NCBI RefSeq assembly: GCF_044464525.1
Contig: NZ_JBIQLE010000036.1
Span: 1 to 30,429, forward strand
Direction of reading: 5' to 3'
Length of the DNA: 30,429 nucleotides
From: Pusillimonas sp044464525
GTDB lineage: Bacteria; Pseudomonadota; Gammaproteobacteria; Burkholderiales; Burkholderiaceae_B
A program made the translations under genes and the position numbers. Shown in pieces: positions 1 to 7,342 of this stretch. Under the pieces are notes generated by a model that was given only the letters and a program-made list of their open reading frames with translations, had not been told where the DNA came from and searched no databases. Every line of letters begins with the position of its first letter. Positions within the stretch are counted from its first letter, which is position 1.

Positions 1-362
1 AATTGGTGGGCGACGACCTGTTCGTCACCAACACCCGCATTCTTAAACAAGGCATCGAGCAGGGCATTGCCAACTCCATCCTTATCAAGATCAACCAGAT
101 CGGAACCCTGACCGAAACCTTTGCGGCCATCGAAATGGCCAAGCGTGCGGGTTACACGGCGGTTATCTCGCATCGTTCGGGCGAAACCGAAGACTCCACC
201 ATTGCCGACATCGCCGTGGCGACCAATGCCATGCAGATCAAAACCGGCTCGTTGTCGCGCTCTGATCGCATGGCAAAATATAATCAATTGCTGCGTATCG
301 AAGAAGAGCTTGCCGACGTCGCCAGCTATCCCGGCCGCGACGCCTTCTACAATCTGCGTTAA
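1..362 (+). CDS. eno: Enolase, C-terminal part (cut by window edge)
   Basis: Enolase (2-phosphoglycerate hydratase) converts 2-phosphoglycerate to phosphoenolpyruvate in glycolysis and gluconeogenesis, and is also a degradosome component in some proteobacteria. Only the last roughly 119 residues are present; reading starts in frame at base 3 and the true start lies outside the window. The C-terminal signatures are intact: LVGDDLFVTN, then ANSILIKINQIGTLTET with its active-site lysine, SHRSGETEDSTIAD, and IKTGSLSRSDRMAKYNQLL with the second catalytic lysine. The reading frame ends at a TAA. ftsB follows 53 bp downstream on the same strand, a pairing common in proteobacteria. The family assignment is very secure. 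Confidence 0.98.
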   Translation, partial: LVGDDLFVTNTRILKQGIEQGIANSILIKINQIGTLTETFAAIEMAKRAGYTAVISHRSGETEDSTIADIAVATNAMQIKTGSLSRSDRMAKYNQLLRIEEELADVASYPGRDAFYNLR

Positions 363-415
363 AGTCCAGGCCGCCCGGCTACGGGCGTGTTTGTTTTAAC
401 TGGCCCCCACCGACC

Positions 416-745
416 ATGCGACTGCTACTGATTGTTCTGGTCCTGTTGACGGCATTCATCCAATACCCGTTGTGGCTTGGTAAAGGGGGCTGGATGCGGG
501 TGCACGAGCTTCAGGAACAGATCGCGGCACAGAACGAGACCAATGATGCACTGGTCGCGCGAAACAATGCGCTGGCGGCCGAGGTGCAAGACTTGAAATC
601 GGGCACGCAGGCGGTTGAAGAGCGGGCGCGCGGCGAAATGGGCATGGTCAAGGACGGCGAGATATTCGTTCAGCTTTTGGCGCCCAACGAAAAGCAACCC
701 ACTGTATCCCGTTCGCGACCTTCCGGTTCGCAAGGCGGCCGCTAG
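416..745 (+). CDS. ftsB: Cell division protein FtsB
   Basis: FtsB is a small bitopic inner-membrane protein that forms the FtsQLB divisome subcomplex with FtsL and FtsQ. The 109-residue product has the expected layout: a very short cytoplasmic N-terminus, one transmembrane helix at about residues 3-20, the WLGKGGW segment just after it, then a periplasmic coiled coil at about 28-70 rich in Gln, Asn, Glu and Leu. The end of the conserved domain reads GEMGMVKDGEIFVQLL, typical of the DivIC/FtsB family. A tail rich in Ser, Arg and Gly follows. It lies 53 bp after eno and is probably co-transcribed with it. No clear Shine-Dalgarno sequence is visible before the ATG. Its stop codon overlaps the stop of the convergent gene by four bases. 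Confidence 0.93.
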   Translation: MRLLLIVLVLLTAFIQYPLWLGKGGWMRVHELQEQIAAQNETNDALVARNNALAAEVQDLKSGTQAVEERARGEMGMVKDGEIFVQLLAPNEKQPTVSRSRPSGSQGGR

Positions 746-1746
746 CCCTCGAAACAGCACAGCACGGTTCCACAGACGGCATCGTAGTCGGGTGGAACCG
801 TGTTTTCGTTGGGACCGGACACCGGTGTGGCGGCAGGCTTGCCGCCGGCTTCGGAGGCTTTGCCAGCTGTGCTGAAAGCATCCGGGCCGTCGGGCGTATT
901 GGTTTTTCCGGGCGATTCTTGTGCATTGGGCAAGTAAGATGGCAAGGAGTTTGTGGTGGCGCACCATAAGCCTGGGCATGAAGGGTTGTGGGCCGTTGCC
1001 GGGAGCGTGGGCGCTGTGTCGTCAGCCGGCACTACTTTGCTGCTGTGCCTGGGCCAGGCTACAGGATGAGACTGCATGGTCAATCGTAGAGTTTGCTGCA
1101 TGGGTAGATAGCCACCCGCCAGCGCGGCTTGGGCATGCCTATGTGAACCCGTAGCCAACACGCCCATAAGCGCCCGCATGCCGGGAACCAGGGGTTCGTG
1201 CATATAGCTAAGATGCAGCACCAGACTGTTGGCATCGAAGATGGTGGCGCCTGATATAGGCCCCCGCCCTTCAAGCCAGCCTTGCTGCAAATAGCCTTGA
1301 TGCTGTTCGGCCTGATAGTTGTTGTCGATGACGGCGAGCCCCGTTGCGCCGGCTACGGCGGCTTGGGAAGATGCGAAATCCTGGAAGACGGCAGTGTCGG
1401 GCGACACGATCCTGATTTGCCAGGCGGAAGCTCCGGTTGCCTCTTGGCGGCGTGCAAGCGTTTTCTGAAGCCGCTGCAAGGAGGTTTGTGTACCAGTGCG
1501 TGGGAACAGAGGCAGCAAGGCTTGTTCGAAGGCTTGTTCGATGGTGGCGGGACGCGCATGGTCGGTGATGCCGGCGCGGCCGGCTTCGAGCAGGGCAAGG
1601 CTTATGGCCTGTTTCACGAAGAACCATCGGCTGAGTTCGACCGCGCCCAGACCCACAAGCAGCATTGGTATGGCGACCAGAGTGAACTCGATGGCGCTGG
1701 CGCCGCATTGGCGGCCTGGCGCCACATGGCGGCTGAGCGTAGGCAT
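742..1746 (-). CDS. TadE/TadG-like pseudopilin family protein (orphan)
   Basis: This 334-residue protein resembles the TadE family, minor pseudopilins of Flp/Tad pilus systems that are cut by a TadV-type prepilin peptidase. Visible support is an N-terminal type IV-like signal: Gly15 followed by ASAIEF, giving the diagnostic glutamate at mature position 5, and then a hydrophobic helix to about residue 36. The motif VELSRWFFVKQAISLALLE is typical of TadE. The middle is presumably periplasmic. The last roughly 90 residues are rich in Pro, Ser and Thr and end with a Cys-containing tail (CGTVLCC). No other tad gene is present, so it is an orphan here. It lies 115 bp downstream of hslO on the same strand, with no clear Shine-Dalgarno before its ATG. 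Its 3' end overlaps ftsB by 4 bp. Function is inferred from the N-terminus only. Confidence 0.72.
   Translation of the reverse strand: MPTLSRHVAPGRQCGASAIEFTLVAIPMLLVGLGAVELSRWFFVKQAISLALLEAGRAGITDHARPATIEQAFEQALLPLFPRTGTQTSLQRLQKTLARRQEATGASAWQIRIVSPDTAVFQDFASSQAAVAGATGLAVIDNNYQAEQHQGYLQQGWLEGRGPISGATIFDANSLVLHLSYMHEPLVPGMRALMGVLATGSHRHAQAALAGGYLPMQQTLRLTMQSHPVAWPRHSSKVVPADDTAPTLPATAHNPSCPGLWCATTNSLPSYLPNAQESPGKTNTPDGPDAFSTAGKASEAGGKPAATPVSGPNENTVPPDYDAVCGTVLCCFEG
763..810 (+). terminator. Intrinsic terminator of eno-ftsB inside the convergent gene
   Basis: A perfect 11-bp inverted repeat, CACGGTTCCAC (763-773) and GTGGAACCGTG (792-802), encloses an 18-nt loop and is followed at once by TTTTCGTT. 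It starts 18 bp after the ftsB stop. The whole structure lies within the 3' coding end of the opposite-strand TadE-like gene. Confidence 0.65.
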
Positions 1747-1861
1747 GCACCAGTATGTGCCCGTGGCAGCCAGGCGTCGATTGTGGAAAGTGCGCGTGAC
1801 TTACTTGCCCGCTGTGCCAGCGTTGCGCAGCCTGATGGCCGGCGCCGCAAGTATCTGCTTC

Positions 1862-2782
1862 TTAGTGGATGGAGCCGGCGTCGGTAGGGGGCGCGTCTTG
1901 GGGCTCAGTGAATAAGCGGGCGCAGTCGATGGCGTCGAACCGATAGGGTTTGCCGCAAAAATTACACGAGACATTGATTCGGTCTTGCTGCGACAGGATG
2001 TCTTCGATTTCTTCACGGCCCAGCATGCGCAGCATGTTGGCCACTCGCTCGCGGGTGCACGGACAGTGCCAGCGTACCGCCTGCGGGTCAAAGGACAGCA
2101 GCGTTTCTTCCCAGAACAAGCGGTGTATGAGCGTGTCGGTATCAAGGTGCAGCAGTTCGGCAGGCTCTAGCGTGCCGGCCAGAGCGATGGCGCGTTCCCA
2201 GGTGTCGTGGGGCGAGTCGATGGCGGGCTTGGAGCCGCCTTGCCCGGGCATGCGCTGCAACAACAGGCCTGCGGCCTGGTCGCTGTCGGCACTGAGCCAA
2301 AGGCGTGTGTCGAGCTGTTCGGAATTGCGCATATAGTGTTCAAGCACCTGCGCCACGCTGTCGCCTTCCAGGGGCACCACGCCCTGATACGGCTGCATGT
2401 CGGCATTTTTTCGTTGTGGGTCGAGCACGACGATGAAGCGGCCCTGTCCCTGGCTGTTCAGCAGGCTTTGCAGGTTGCCGTCCCGGGGTACGGCAAGCCC
2501 CTCACGCAAGCTGGCTGTGGCGCGGATGCTTAGATCGGAAGTGCATTCAACGACGATAAGCGAGATGGGACCATCGCCTTGCAATTGCAATACCAATGAA
2601 CCATCGAACTTGATGTTGGTGGCCAGCAGCACGGCCGCGGCGGTAAGCTCGCCCAGCAATTTTTGCACGCAGGGCGGAAAGCTTTGATGTGCCAGGCCCG
2701 TGCGCCAGGAATCGCCGAGCTTGACGGCTTGTGCGCGCACGCTGTGATCTTCGAAAAGGTATTTTTTGAGTAAATCGCTCAT
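1862..2782 (-). CDS. hslO: Hsp33 redox-regulated holdase chaperone
   Basis: Hsp33 is a cytoplasmic ATP-independent holdase that is switched on by oxidative unfolding and protects proteins during oxidative or heat stress. The product has 306 residues, close to family size. The N-terminal domain begins with MSDLLKKYLFEDHSVRAQ, typical of Hsp33. The C-terminal zinc redox switch is intact: CPC near residue 241 and CNFC about 31 residues later give the CxC-X(27-32)-CxxC pattern. An acidic, proline-rich tail follows. The gene starts 9 bp after the gamma-carbonic-anhydrase stop, so the two are almost certainly one transcript with the acyl-CoA-synthetase-like gene upstream. No strong Shine-Dalgarno is seen, which would fit translational coupling. 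Confidence 0.96.
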   Translation of the reverse strand: MSDLLKKYLFEDHSVRAQAVKLGDSWRTGLAHQSFPPCVQKLLGELTAAAVLLATNIKFDGSLVLQLQGDGPISLIVVECTSDLSIRATASLREGLAVPRDGNLQSLLNSQGQGRFIVVLDPQRKNADMQPYQGVVPLEGDSVAQVLEHYMRNSEQLDTRLWLSADSDQAAGLLLQRMPGQGGSKPAIDSPHDTWERAIALAGTLEPAELLHLDTDTLIHRLFWEETLLSFDPQAVRWHCPCTRERVANMLRMLGREEIEDILSQQDRINVSCNFCGKPYRFDAIDCARLFTEPQDAPPTDAGSIH

Positions 2783-2791
2783 GGGCTGATT

Positions 2792-3316
2792 TTAGTCGGA
2801 AAGCTTTTTAAGCCCGTCCCGGTATTCACGCGCTCGCAGCACGTAGGACTGGGTGTTTTCGTGCATGGAGCGGATTTCGTCTTCAGTGAGCTCGCGTATC
2901 ACCTTGCCCACGCCCACCACCAATGAGTTATCCGGAATCTGCCTGCCCTCGGGAATGATGGCGCCGGCCCCAATGAGGCAATTGCGGCCGATATGGGCGT
3001 TATTCAGGACGATGGCTTGCATGCCGATGAGGGCGCCGTCGTCGATGGTACAGCCGTGCAGCATGGCCTGATGGCCGACGGTCACGTCTGCTCCGATAGT
3101 GAGCGGCACGCCGGTATCAACGTGCAGTACGCTGCTTTCCTGGATATTGCTGTTGCGGCCGATCTTGATGACGGCGTTATCGCCGCGTATGCTGACGTTG
3201 GACCAGATACTGACGCCCGCTTCCAGCACGACATGCCCGATGATGTCGGCGCTTTCGAAAATAAACGTGTCGTTGTCGATAATGGGAGCCAGCCCATTGA
3301 ACTCATAAATGGCCAT
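2792..3316 (-). CDS. Gamma carbonic anhydrase family protein
   Basis: This 174-residue protein is a left-handed beta-helix trimer of the gamma carbonic anhydrase/YrdA/PaaY group, which binds zinc and hydrates CO2 or acts on related substrates. Hexapeptide repeats run from about residue 15 to 135 (for example VVLEAGVSIWSNVSIRGD and IGRNCLIGAGAIIPEG). The three metal-ligand histidines are visible in VLHVD and in VGHQAMLHGC. The start chosen is the ATG giving MAIYEF, because the family begins there; the frame stays open upstream but would give an unconserved N-terminal extension that overlaps the neighbouring gene. It sits 23 bp after the acyl-CoA-synthetase-like gene and 9 bp before hslO. The exact physiological substrate cannot be read from sequence. 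Confidence 0.92.
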   Translation of the reverse strand: MAIYEFNGLAPIIDNDTFIFESADIIGHVVLEAGVSIWSNVSIRGDNAVIKIGRNSNIQESSVLHVDTGVPLTIGADVTVGHQAMLHGCTIDDGALIGMQAIVLNNAHIGRNCLIGAGAIIPEGRQIPDNSLVVGVGKVIRELTEDEIRSMHENTQSYVLRAREYRDGLKKLSD

Positions 3317-3339
3317 ACAAACCCCAAGAGAAGAATGTT

Positions 3340-4686
3340 CTACACAGGGGATTGTATAGCGGCTGCTTCCGAAGGTACGCGCCAGAAGTTTCCAAGCCTG
3401 TCGACCTTGGCCTTTATGCCGGTTAGCCACCAGTCGCCGGCAAAGCGAGCCTGCGTGGCGGCCGGGTCTTTCCAGTAGCCCTGAAACAATGCTGGATCGG
3501 GATGCCCGTTGATGTCGTAGCGGTTGACAGCGAGCTCGCCGGCAACCTCGGCGGGGCAAGGCAGGCCTTTTGAGTCGAGTACGGTAACCAGATGACCGGG
3601 ATACGGCCGCCCAATACTGCCGGCCATGGCGGGCCATTTGTTTTGGCTGTTGCCCACGATAAGCTGTGCTTCGGCAACGCCCAGCACGATGTTGGGCGCC
3701 TTGCCCAAATGCTGTTCACACCATCGATACAAGGTTTGGTTGTCATTGCCTGCGCCGTCAAAGGCGATGGCGCGCGGCGGCGTGGCGGGGGGGGCGGAAA
3801 GACTGGTGTCGTCGATCATCTGCGTTAATTGCGCCGCCGAAAAATAGGCGTGGGTGACGCTGTAGCGGTTGAGAATCTCGAACGCCCGCAAGCCCGAGAA
3901 GCGCCCGAGCGCGGCTACAACAGGGCACCCAAAATACAAGGCGGGAAGCAGTGCGGACATCAGGCCGGCGGCCGACATCCAGTCGACCGGGCTCCAGAAC
4001 GCGCCCGCCATGGCGGGAAACCAGTTTTGGGAAGCCACAAAACCCGGCAAACTGCCGATAAGGGCGCCATGTGAAAGCAAAACGCCCCGCGATGTGTTGC
4101 TTCCTGAAGAACCGTAGAGCAGCAGTGCGGGCCGCGATGCGCTTAGAGGCAGCGGCTTGAATGAGTCGGGTTGCCGTGCCAGCAGCGTGCGCCACGGAAT
4201 GATATTGTCGTGCTGGAACCCCAGGCCCACTATCTGAGATAGTTCGGGGTAATTGAGATGGGCCTGCAGTAAATCGGGACCCGCTATGGTGTCGACCAGG
4301 GCCACCCGGGCTTCGGCGTCTCGCATGCAAGCCTCGATGCCCCGGGCTTCAAGCGAGCTTGGAAGCGGCGTGGCCACGGCCCCCACGCTGAATATGGCCA
4401 TGAAGCTCGCTACCGTTTCAGGCCGTTGTCCCATGGCGATGCCAACTCGGTCGCCAGGCTGCACACCCATGCGCAGCAGCCCGTTGGCCAGCCTGTTGCT
4501 GGTTTCGGACAAGCGGGAAAACGACCAGGCATCTACATTGCCAAGCTCGTCTTCGGTATAGATGGCGGTGCGCCGACCTTCATGCGAATTTTCAGCCCAG
4601 CGGTGCAGGCACGCCTGGGCGATATTAAATTGAGAAGGAACAAGCCACTGATAAGACGAGTACAGCTCCGCATATTGATCGTTCAT
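3340..4686 (-). CDS. Degenerate AMP-binding (acyl-CoA synthetase-like) protein lacking C-terminal domain
   Basis: This 448-residue protein is a clear member of the ANL superfamily (acyl-CoA synthetases), closest in style to the AcsA/medium-chain ACS group. Matches include SNRLANGLLRMGVQPGDRVG, GSIGRPYPGHLVTVLDSKG, GELAVNRYD, and FQGYWKDPAATQARF. Several catalytic elements are altered. The nucleotide-binding loop, normally YTSGTTGxPKG, reads YGSSGSNTSRG. The adenine/acyl motif, normally YGxTE, reads LGVAE. The Y/LTGD motif reads LTGIKA, without its aspartate. The protein stops just past the A8 hinge, so the small C-terminal domain with the catalytic lysine (about 100 residues) is absent. The ATG giving MNDQYAELY was chosen because conserved sequence begins there. 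The intact open frame argues against simple decay; a non-catalytic acyl- or nucleotide-binding role is possible. It heads a likely operon with the carbonic anhydrase and hslO. Confidence 0.85.
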   Translation of the reverse strand: MNDQYAELYSSYQWLVPSQFNIAQACLHRWAENSHEGRRTAIYTEDELGNVDAWSFSRLSETSNRLANGLLRMGVQPGDRVGIAMGQRPETVASFMAIFSVGAVATPLPSSLEARGIEACMRDAEARVALVDTIAGPDLLQAHLNYPELSQIVGLGFQHDNIIPWRTLLARQPDSFKPLPLSASRPALLLYGSSGSNTSRGVLLSHGALIGSLPGFVASQNWFPAMAGAFWSPVDWMSAAGLMSALLPALYFGCPVVAALGRFSGLRAFEILNRYSVTHAYFSAAQLTQMIDDTSLSAPPATPPRAIAFDGAGNDNQTLYRWCEQHLGKAPNIVLGVAEAQLIVGNSQNKWPAMAGSIGRPYPGHLVTVLDSKGLPCPAEVAGELAVNRYDINGHPDPALFQGYWKDPAATQARFAGDWWLTGIKAKVDRLGNFWRVPSEAAAIQSPV

Positions 4687-4824
4687 TTTCGTGGGAATCA
4701 GCTTGGCAGATGATGGCGTGGATGTCCGACACCTTGCAAGCATGAACGACAAGCGGGTTCTGTGCAATCCCCCGCGTTTCAGAAAGTGTCGGTCCTAGGG
4801 TTTATACCGCCTTGGCTTGGTTGG

Positions 4825-5358
4825 TTATTTGCCTGTTTTGGCGTCGGTATGGATGAGGCGGGTACCTAGCAGACGGTCATGCAGGAACTGTCGGTCAGGG
4901 TCGATCCAGGTCCAGAAAAAGATGGTGAAGGGGGTGAACACGATCAGCAAGTCGGTGGAGCGATAGCCCGTAAGATGGGAGGCGCCTTGCACCAAGAGGG
5001 CGGCCAGCAACGGAATCGGCCAAAGCAACACATAGCGCAGCATCAGCCGCTTCAGCGTCGGAGTATGTCCGTTTTGGTCGACAAGGCGGATGTTCCAGGT
5101 TTTCATGGGCAAGGTTTGTCCACTGTAGCGCCAGCACATGATGAAGTACGCGCCGATGGCCAGAAACAGTACGCCTTGCCTAAGGCCCCGCAACGTGAGC
5201 CCGCTGCGGCTCTGTGTAAGGGTATCCAGGAGGTAGCCCGCCAGGAACACCACGGCGAACAGCAGGACTCCTTCGTACATCATGCTTGCAAAGAGACGCC
5301 AGCGGCTGGGGACAGCAGCGGTATGGCCCGTGCCGGGAAGGAAAGTGGTGTGAGGCAT
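4825..5358 (-). CDS. RDD family inner-membrane protein
   Basis: This 177-residue membrane protein fits the RDD family. It has an N-terminal segment with PSRWRLFASMMYEG leading into a first hydrophobic helix (about 26-44), a second helix at about 64-80, the family-typical GQTLPMKTWNIRLVDQNG stretch with following LMLRYVLLWP, a third hydrophobic region at about 110-125, and the C-terminal signature DRQFLHDRLLGTRLI. The classic RDD arginine is present (SRWRL), but the first aspartate position seems replaced by Tyr-Glu. RDD proteins are poorly characterised, with transport proposed for some, so no function is assigned. It is separated from the next upstream gene by a bidirectional-looking terminator. 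Confidence 0.88.
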   Translation of the reverse strand: MPHTTFLPGTGHTAAVPSRWRLFASMMYEGVLLFAVVFLAGYLLDTLTQSRSGLTLRGLRQGVLFLAIGAYFIMCWRYSGQTLPMKTWNIRLVDQNGHTPTLKRLMLRYVLLWPIPLLAALLVQGASHLTGYRSTDLLIVFTPFTIFFWTWIDPDRQFLHDRLLGTRLIHTDAKTGK

Positions 5359-5432
5359 GCTGGAATGTCGAGCGAAAAGGGGTTTATGCGCGAAAACAGC
5401 GACGGGAACCCCGTATTATCCCGCATAAAGCA

Positions 5433-5456
5433 AAAAAGCCGCGTCAGCGGCTTTTT
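5433..5456 (-). terminator. Intrinsic terminator after the 62-residue protein gene
   Basis: A 10-bp inverted repeat, AAAAAGCCGC (5433-5442) and GCGGCTTTTT (5447-5456), surrounds a 4-nt loop. Read on the minus strand it is a GC stem with a run of T, 62 bp after the stop of the small gene. It is symmetric enough to act in both directions. Confidence 0.85.
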
Positions 5457-5517
5457 CAAGATCGGCAAACTTGGCCGATGGGGCCGCAGCATTGTGCGGC
5501 CTGGCAGGAAGCGGCGC

Positions 5518-5706
5518 TTAAGCGGCCGATTCGGCGTTGCGCTGCTGAACCTGGATGCCGGCTGCTTTCTTCGAGGAATTCAGTTTGACAAACAGATTCT
5601 TGAGAGCCTTGCCGGGCTTGAAGCGCAGCTGCTCTTCGATCGCCTCTTGCATCAATTGGCGTTCGAGTTCATCGGTAAGACGGATGTCGCTATTCAGGTG
5701 GATCAT
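5518..5706 (-). CDS. Small conserved-looking hypothetical protein, 62 aa
   Basis: I do not recognise this 62-residue protein. It is highly charged with no signal peptide or membrane segment, so it is probably cytoplasmic. Residues 1-30 (SDIRLTDELERQLMQEAIEE) look like an amphipathic acidic helix, followed by a basic stretch (RFKPGKALKNLFVKLNSSKK) and a short Gln/Ala-rich tail. It is credible as a gene because it has a complete expression apparatus: a promoter with a perfect TATAAT box at 5754-5782, a possible operator at 5728-5742, a Shine-Dalgarno (AGAGAGG) before the ATG, and a strong terminator at 5433-5456. It is therefore a monocistronic unit. The helix plus basic patch might suit a nucleic-acid-binding or adaptor role, but that is speculation. 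Confidence 0.78.
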   Translation of the reverse strand: MIHLNSDIRLTDELERQLMQEAIEEQLRFKPGKALKNLFVKLNSSKKAAGIQVQQRNAESAA

Positions 5707-5727
5707 GATTGGCCTCTCTACATGAAA

Positions 5728-5742
5728 TGAACGTTTCGTTCA
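5728..5742. promoter_or_regulatory. Operator-like inverted repeat before the small gene
   Basis: TGAACG-TTT-CGTTCA is a perfect 6-bp inverted repeat with a 3-bp spacer. It lies between the predicted -10 box and the start codon of the 62-residue protein gene, near the expected transcription start, where repressor sites are common. No regulator gene for it is visible in the window. Confidence 0.4.
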
Positions 5743-5753
5743 GGGTTATCCCT

Positions 5754-5782
5754 ATTATAGGGTTTTCCCTAGGCCAAAGCAA
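5754..5782 (-). promoter_or_regulatory. Sigma70-type promoter for the 62-aa protein gene
   Basis: On the minus strand TTGCTT (5777-5782) and a perfect TATAAT (5754-5759) are separated by exactly 17 bp. The start codon of the small gene lies about 48 bp downstream of the -10 box, giving a leader of roughly 40 nt. Confidence 0.7.
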
Positions 5783-5816
5783 GTTTTTATGCTGCGGTGC
5801 GACAAGAGTGTTGCTT

Positions 5817-7289
5817 TTACTCTAAATCCCCGCGTGCCGGAGCTCTGCGATAGCCCGCTTCGACCATTTCGAAGCTGAACAGGCGGCAGTCCAAGGGGCC
5901 ATTGTGCAGTGGCCGGCGACGCAACGGCTTCAATCGAATGCGCTGTGGAAGATCCAGATCGCTTGATATCACGTGCACCTGCCAACCGCTATAGTTACGT
6001 TTCAGGTTCTGGGACCATTCGAGCCAGATCTCGGGCTCTTCATTGGGCAGACGCTCTCCGTAAGGGGGGTTGGTAACGATCCAGCCGTGGGCGGCGGGCG
6101 GCTGCACTGTTCGAGCATCGCCAACTTCGAACCGGATGGTATCCGGGGTCAGCCAGGCGCGTTCGGCGTTTTGCCTGGCGGCGTCGATGGCGGCAGGGTC
6201 CAGGTCTACGCCCACCAGGGGCGCTTCCAGCCGGGTTGCGATACGGCTGCGGGCGTCGTCTTTCAGGTCGCGCCAATGGCGCTCATCGTGATTGCGCAGT
6301 CTTTCGAAACCGAACGGCCTCCAGATGCCGGCGGGCACGCCCAGGGCGATCCAGGCCGCTTCAATCAAAATGGTGCCGCTGCCGCAGAATGGGTCAAGCA
6401 GGGCCTCGGTGGGGTCCCAATCAGACAGTGCCAAGAGTCCGGCTGCCAGGTTTTCGCGTATGGGTGCTTCTCCTTTGTTCAGGCGCCATCCTCGCTTGAA
6501 AAGCGATTCTCCGGTGGTATCCAGGTAAAGCGTGGCGGTATCTTCGGTAAGGAAGAGATGAACGCGGGCGTCGGGACGAACCGTGTCAATGTCGGGTCGG
6601 CTGCCCTCGCGCATGCGCAGCCTGTCGCAGATTCCATCCTTGGCGCGCAGGTTGCAATACTGCAGGCTTTTCATGGGGCTGCGTATGGCGGAAGTGTCCA
6701 CGCGCAAGGTTTGTTCAGCGCCGAACCATCGTTCCCATTCAGTGTTGCGCGCAAGCTCCAGGATGTCGTCCTCGTGCCGGATAGGGGCCTGCGAAACCTG
6801 GACCAGCACGCGCGTGGCCAAGCGCGAATACAGATTCACGCGCTGGATGCCTGTCCAGTCGGTTGTCAGCCGGCAGCCGGCGCGGTCTGCAACGGCATCC
6901 TCGAAACCCAGGGCCTGCAATTCGAGCGACAGGGCTTCTTCGAGCCCGTGCGGACAAGGTGTGAACACGGCGAAGAGTTCGGAGCGGCGGGCTCCCTGGC
7001 CGGCCGGCCGGCGCTCGCTGCGGGGACGTGTCTGAACCCTGCGAATTTCGGCGCCCTGTTCGGAAGCCGATGAAGGCTCTTCGGCGTGCTGTACGCTGGT
7101 GGCGGCTATCGGTGACCGCTGGATGTCAGCAGGTGGGGAAGCGACGCGTTTTTGGCTTTCGATCTCGCGCTGGGCCACATTGCGCGCGCGCCCTCCTGAC
7201 CGCTTGCGCCTGGTTGCTTCGGGCGTTGAAGGAGCAAGAGGCTTCTTTTTCAGGGTCAGTGTCTTGCCGGAGTTTTTCGAGTCGGTCAT
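5817..7289 (-). CDS. THUMP-domain class I SAM-dependent RNA methyltransferase (RlmL N-terminal-like)
   Basis: This 490-residue protein matches the THUMP-plus-Rossmann methyltransferase family that includes the N-terminal half of E. coli RlmL (23S rRNA m2G2445) and YpsC-like proteins. The THUMP region spans about residues 105-270, with ELFAVFTPCPHGLEEALSLE at its start and SPMKSLQYCNLRAKDGICD. The catalytic domain has DPFCGSGTILIEAA for SAM binding, GVDLDPAAIDAARQNAE, and the NPPYGERL active-site motif for base N-methylation. The RlmK half of E. coli RlmL is absent, as is common outside enterics. Unusual is a roughly 100-residue N-terminal extension rich in Lys, Arg, Ser, Pro and Ala, probably disordered. 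Start at ATG 7289. It follows hemJ by 53 bp on the same strand. The RNA target is inferred from family. Confidence 0.9.
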   Translation of the reverse strand: MTDSKNSGKTLTLKKKPLAPSTPEATRRKRSGGRARNVAQREIESQKRVASPPADIQRSPIAATSVQHAEEPSSASEQGAEIRRVQTRPRSERRPAGQGARRSELFAVFTPCPHGLEEALSLELQALGFEDAVADRAGCRLTTDWTGIQRVNLYSRLATRVLVQVSQAPIRHEDDILELARNTEWERWFGAEQTLRVDTSAIRSPMKSLQYCNLRAKDGICDRLRMREGSRPDIDTVRPDARVHLFLTEDTATLYLDTTGESLFKRGWRLNKGEAPIRENLAAGLLALSDWDPTEALLDPFCGSGTILIEAAWIALGVPAGIWRPFGFERLRNHDERHWRDLKDDARSRIATRLEAPLVGVDLDPAAIDAARQNAERAWLTPDTIRFEVGDARTVQPPAAHGWIVTNPPYGERLPNEEPEIWLEWSQNLKRNYSGWQVHVISSDLDLPQRIRLKPLRRRPLHNGPLDCRLFSFEMVEAGYRRAPARGDLE

Positions 7290-7342
7290 GAATGTGTCAG
7301 GCAGTGCCTGGATTAAGCGGGTGAGAGCGGCGCAACACTACA

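Noticed and set aside
5973..7073. 366-codon plus-strand open frame opposite the RNA methyltransferase
   Set aside because: It mirrors the methyltransferase codons, shows no recognisable domain and has no credible ribosome site.
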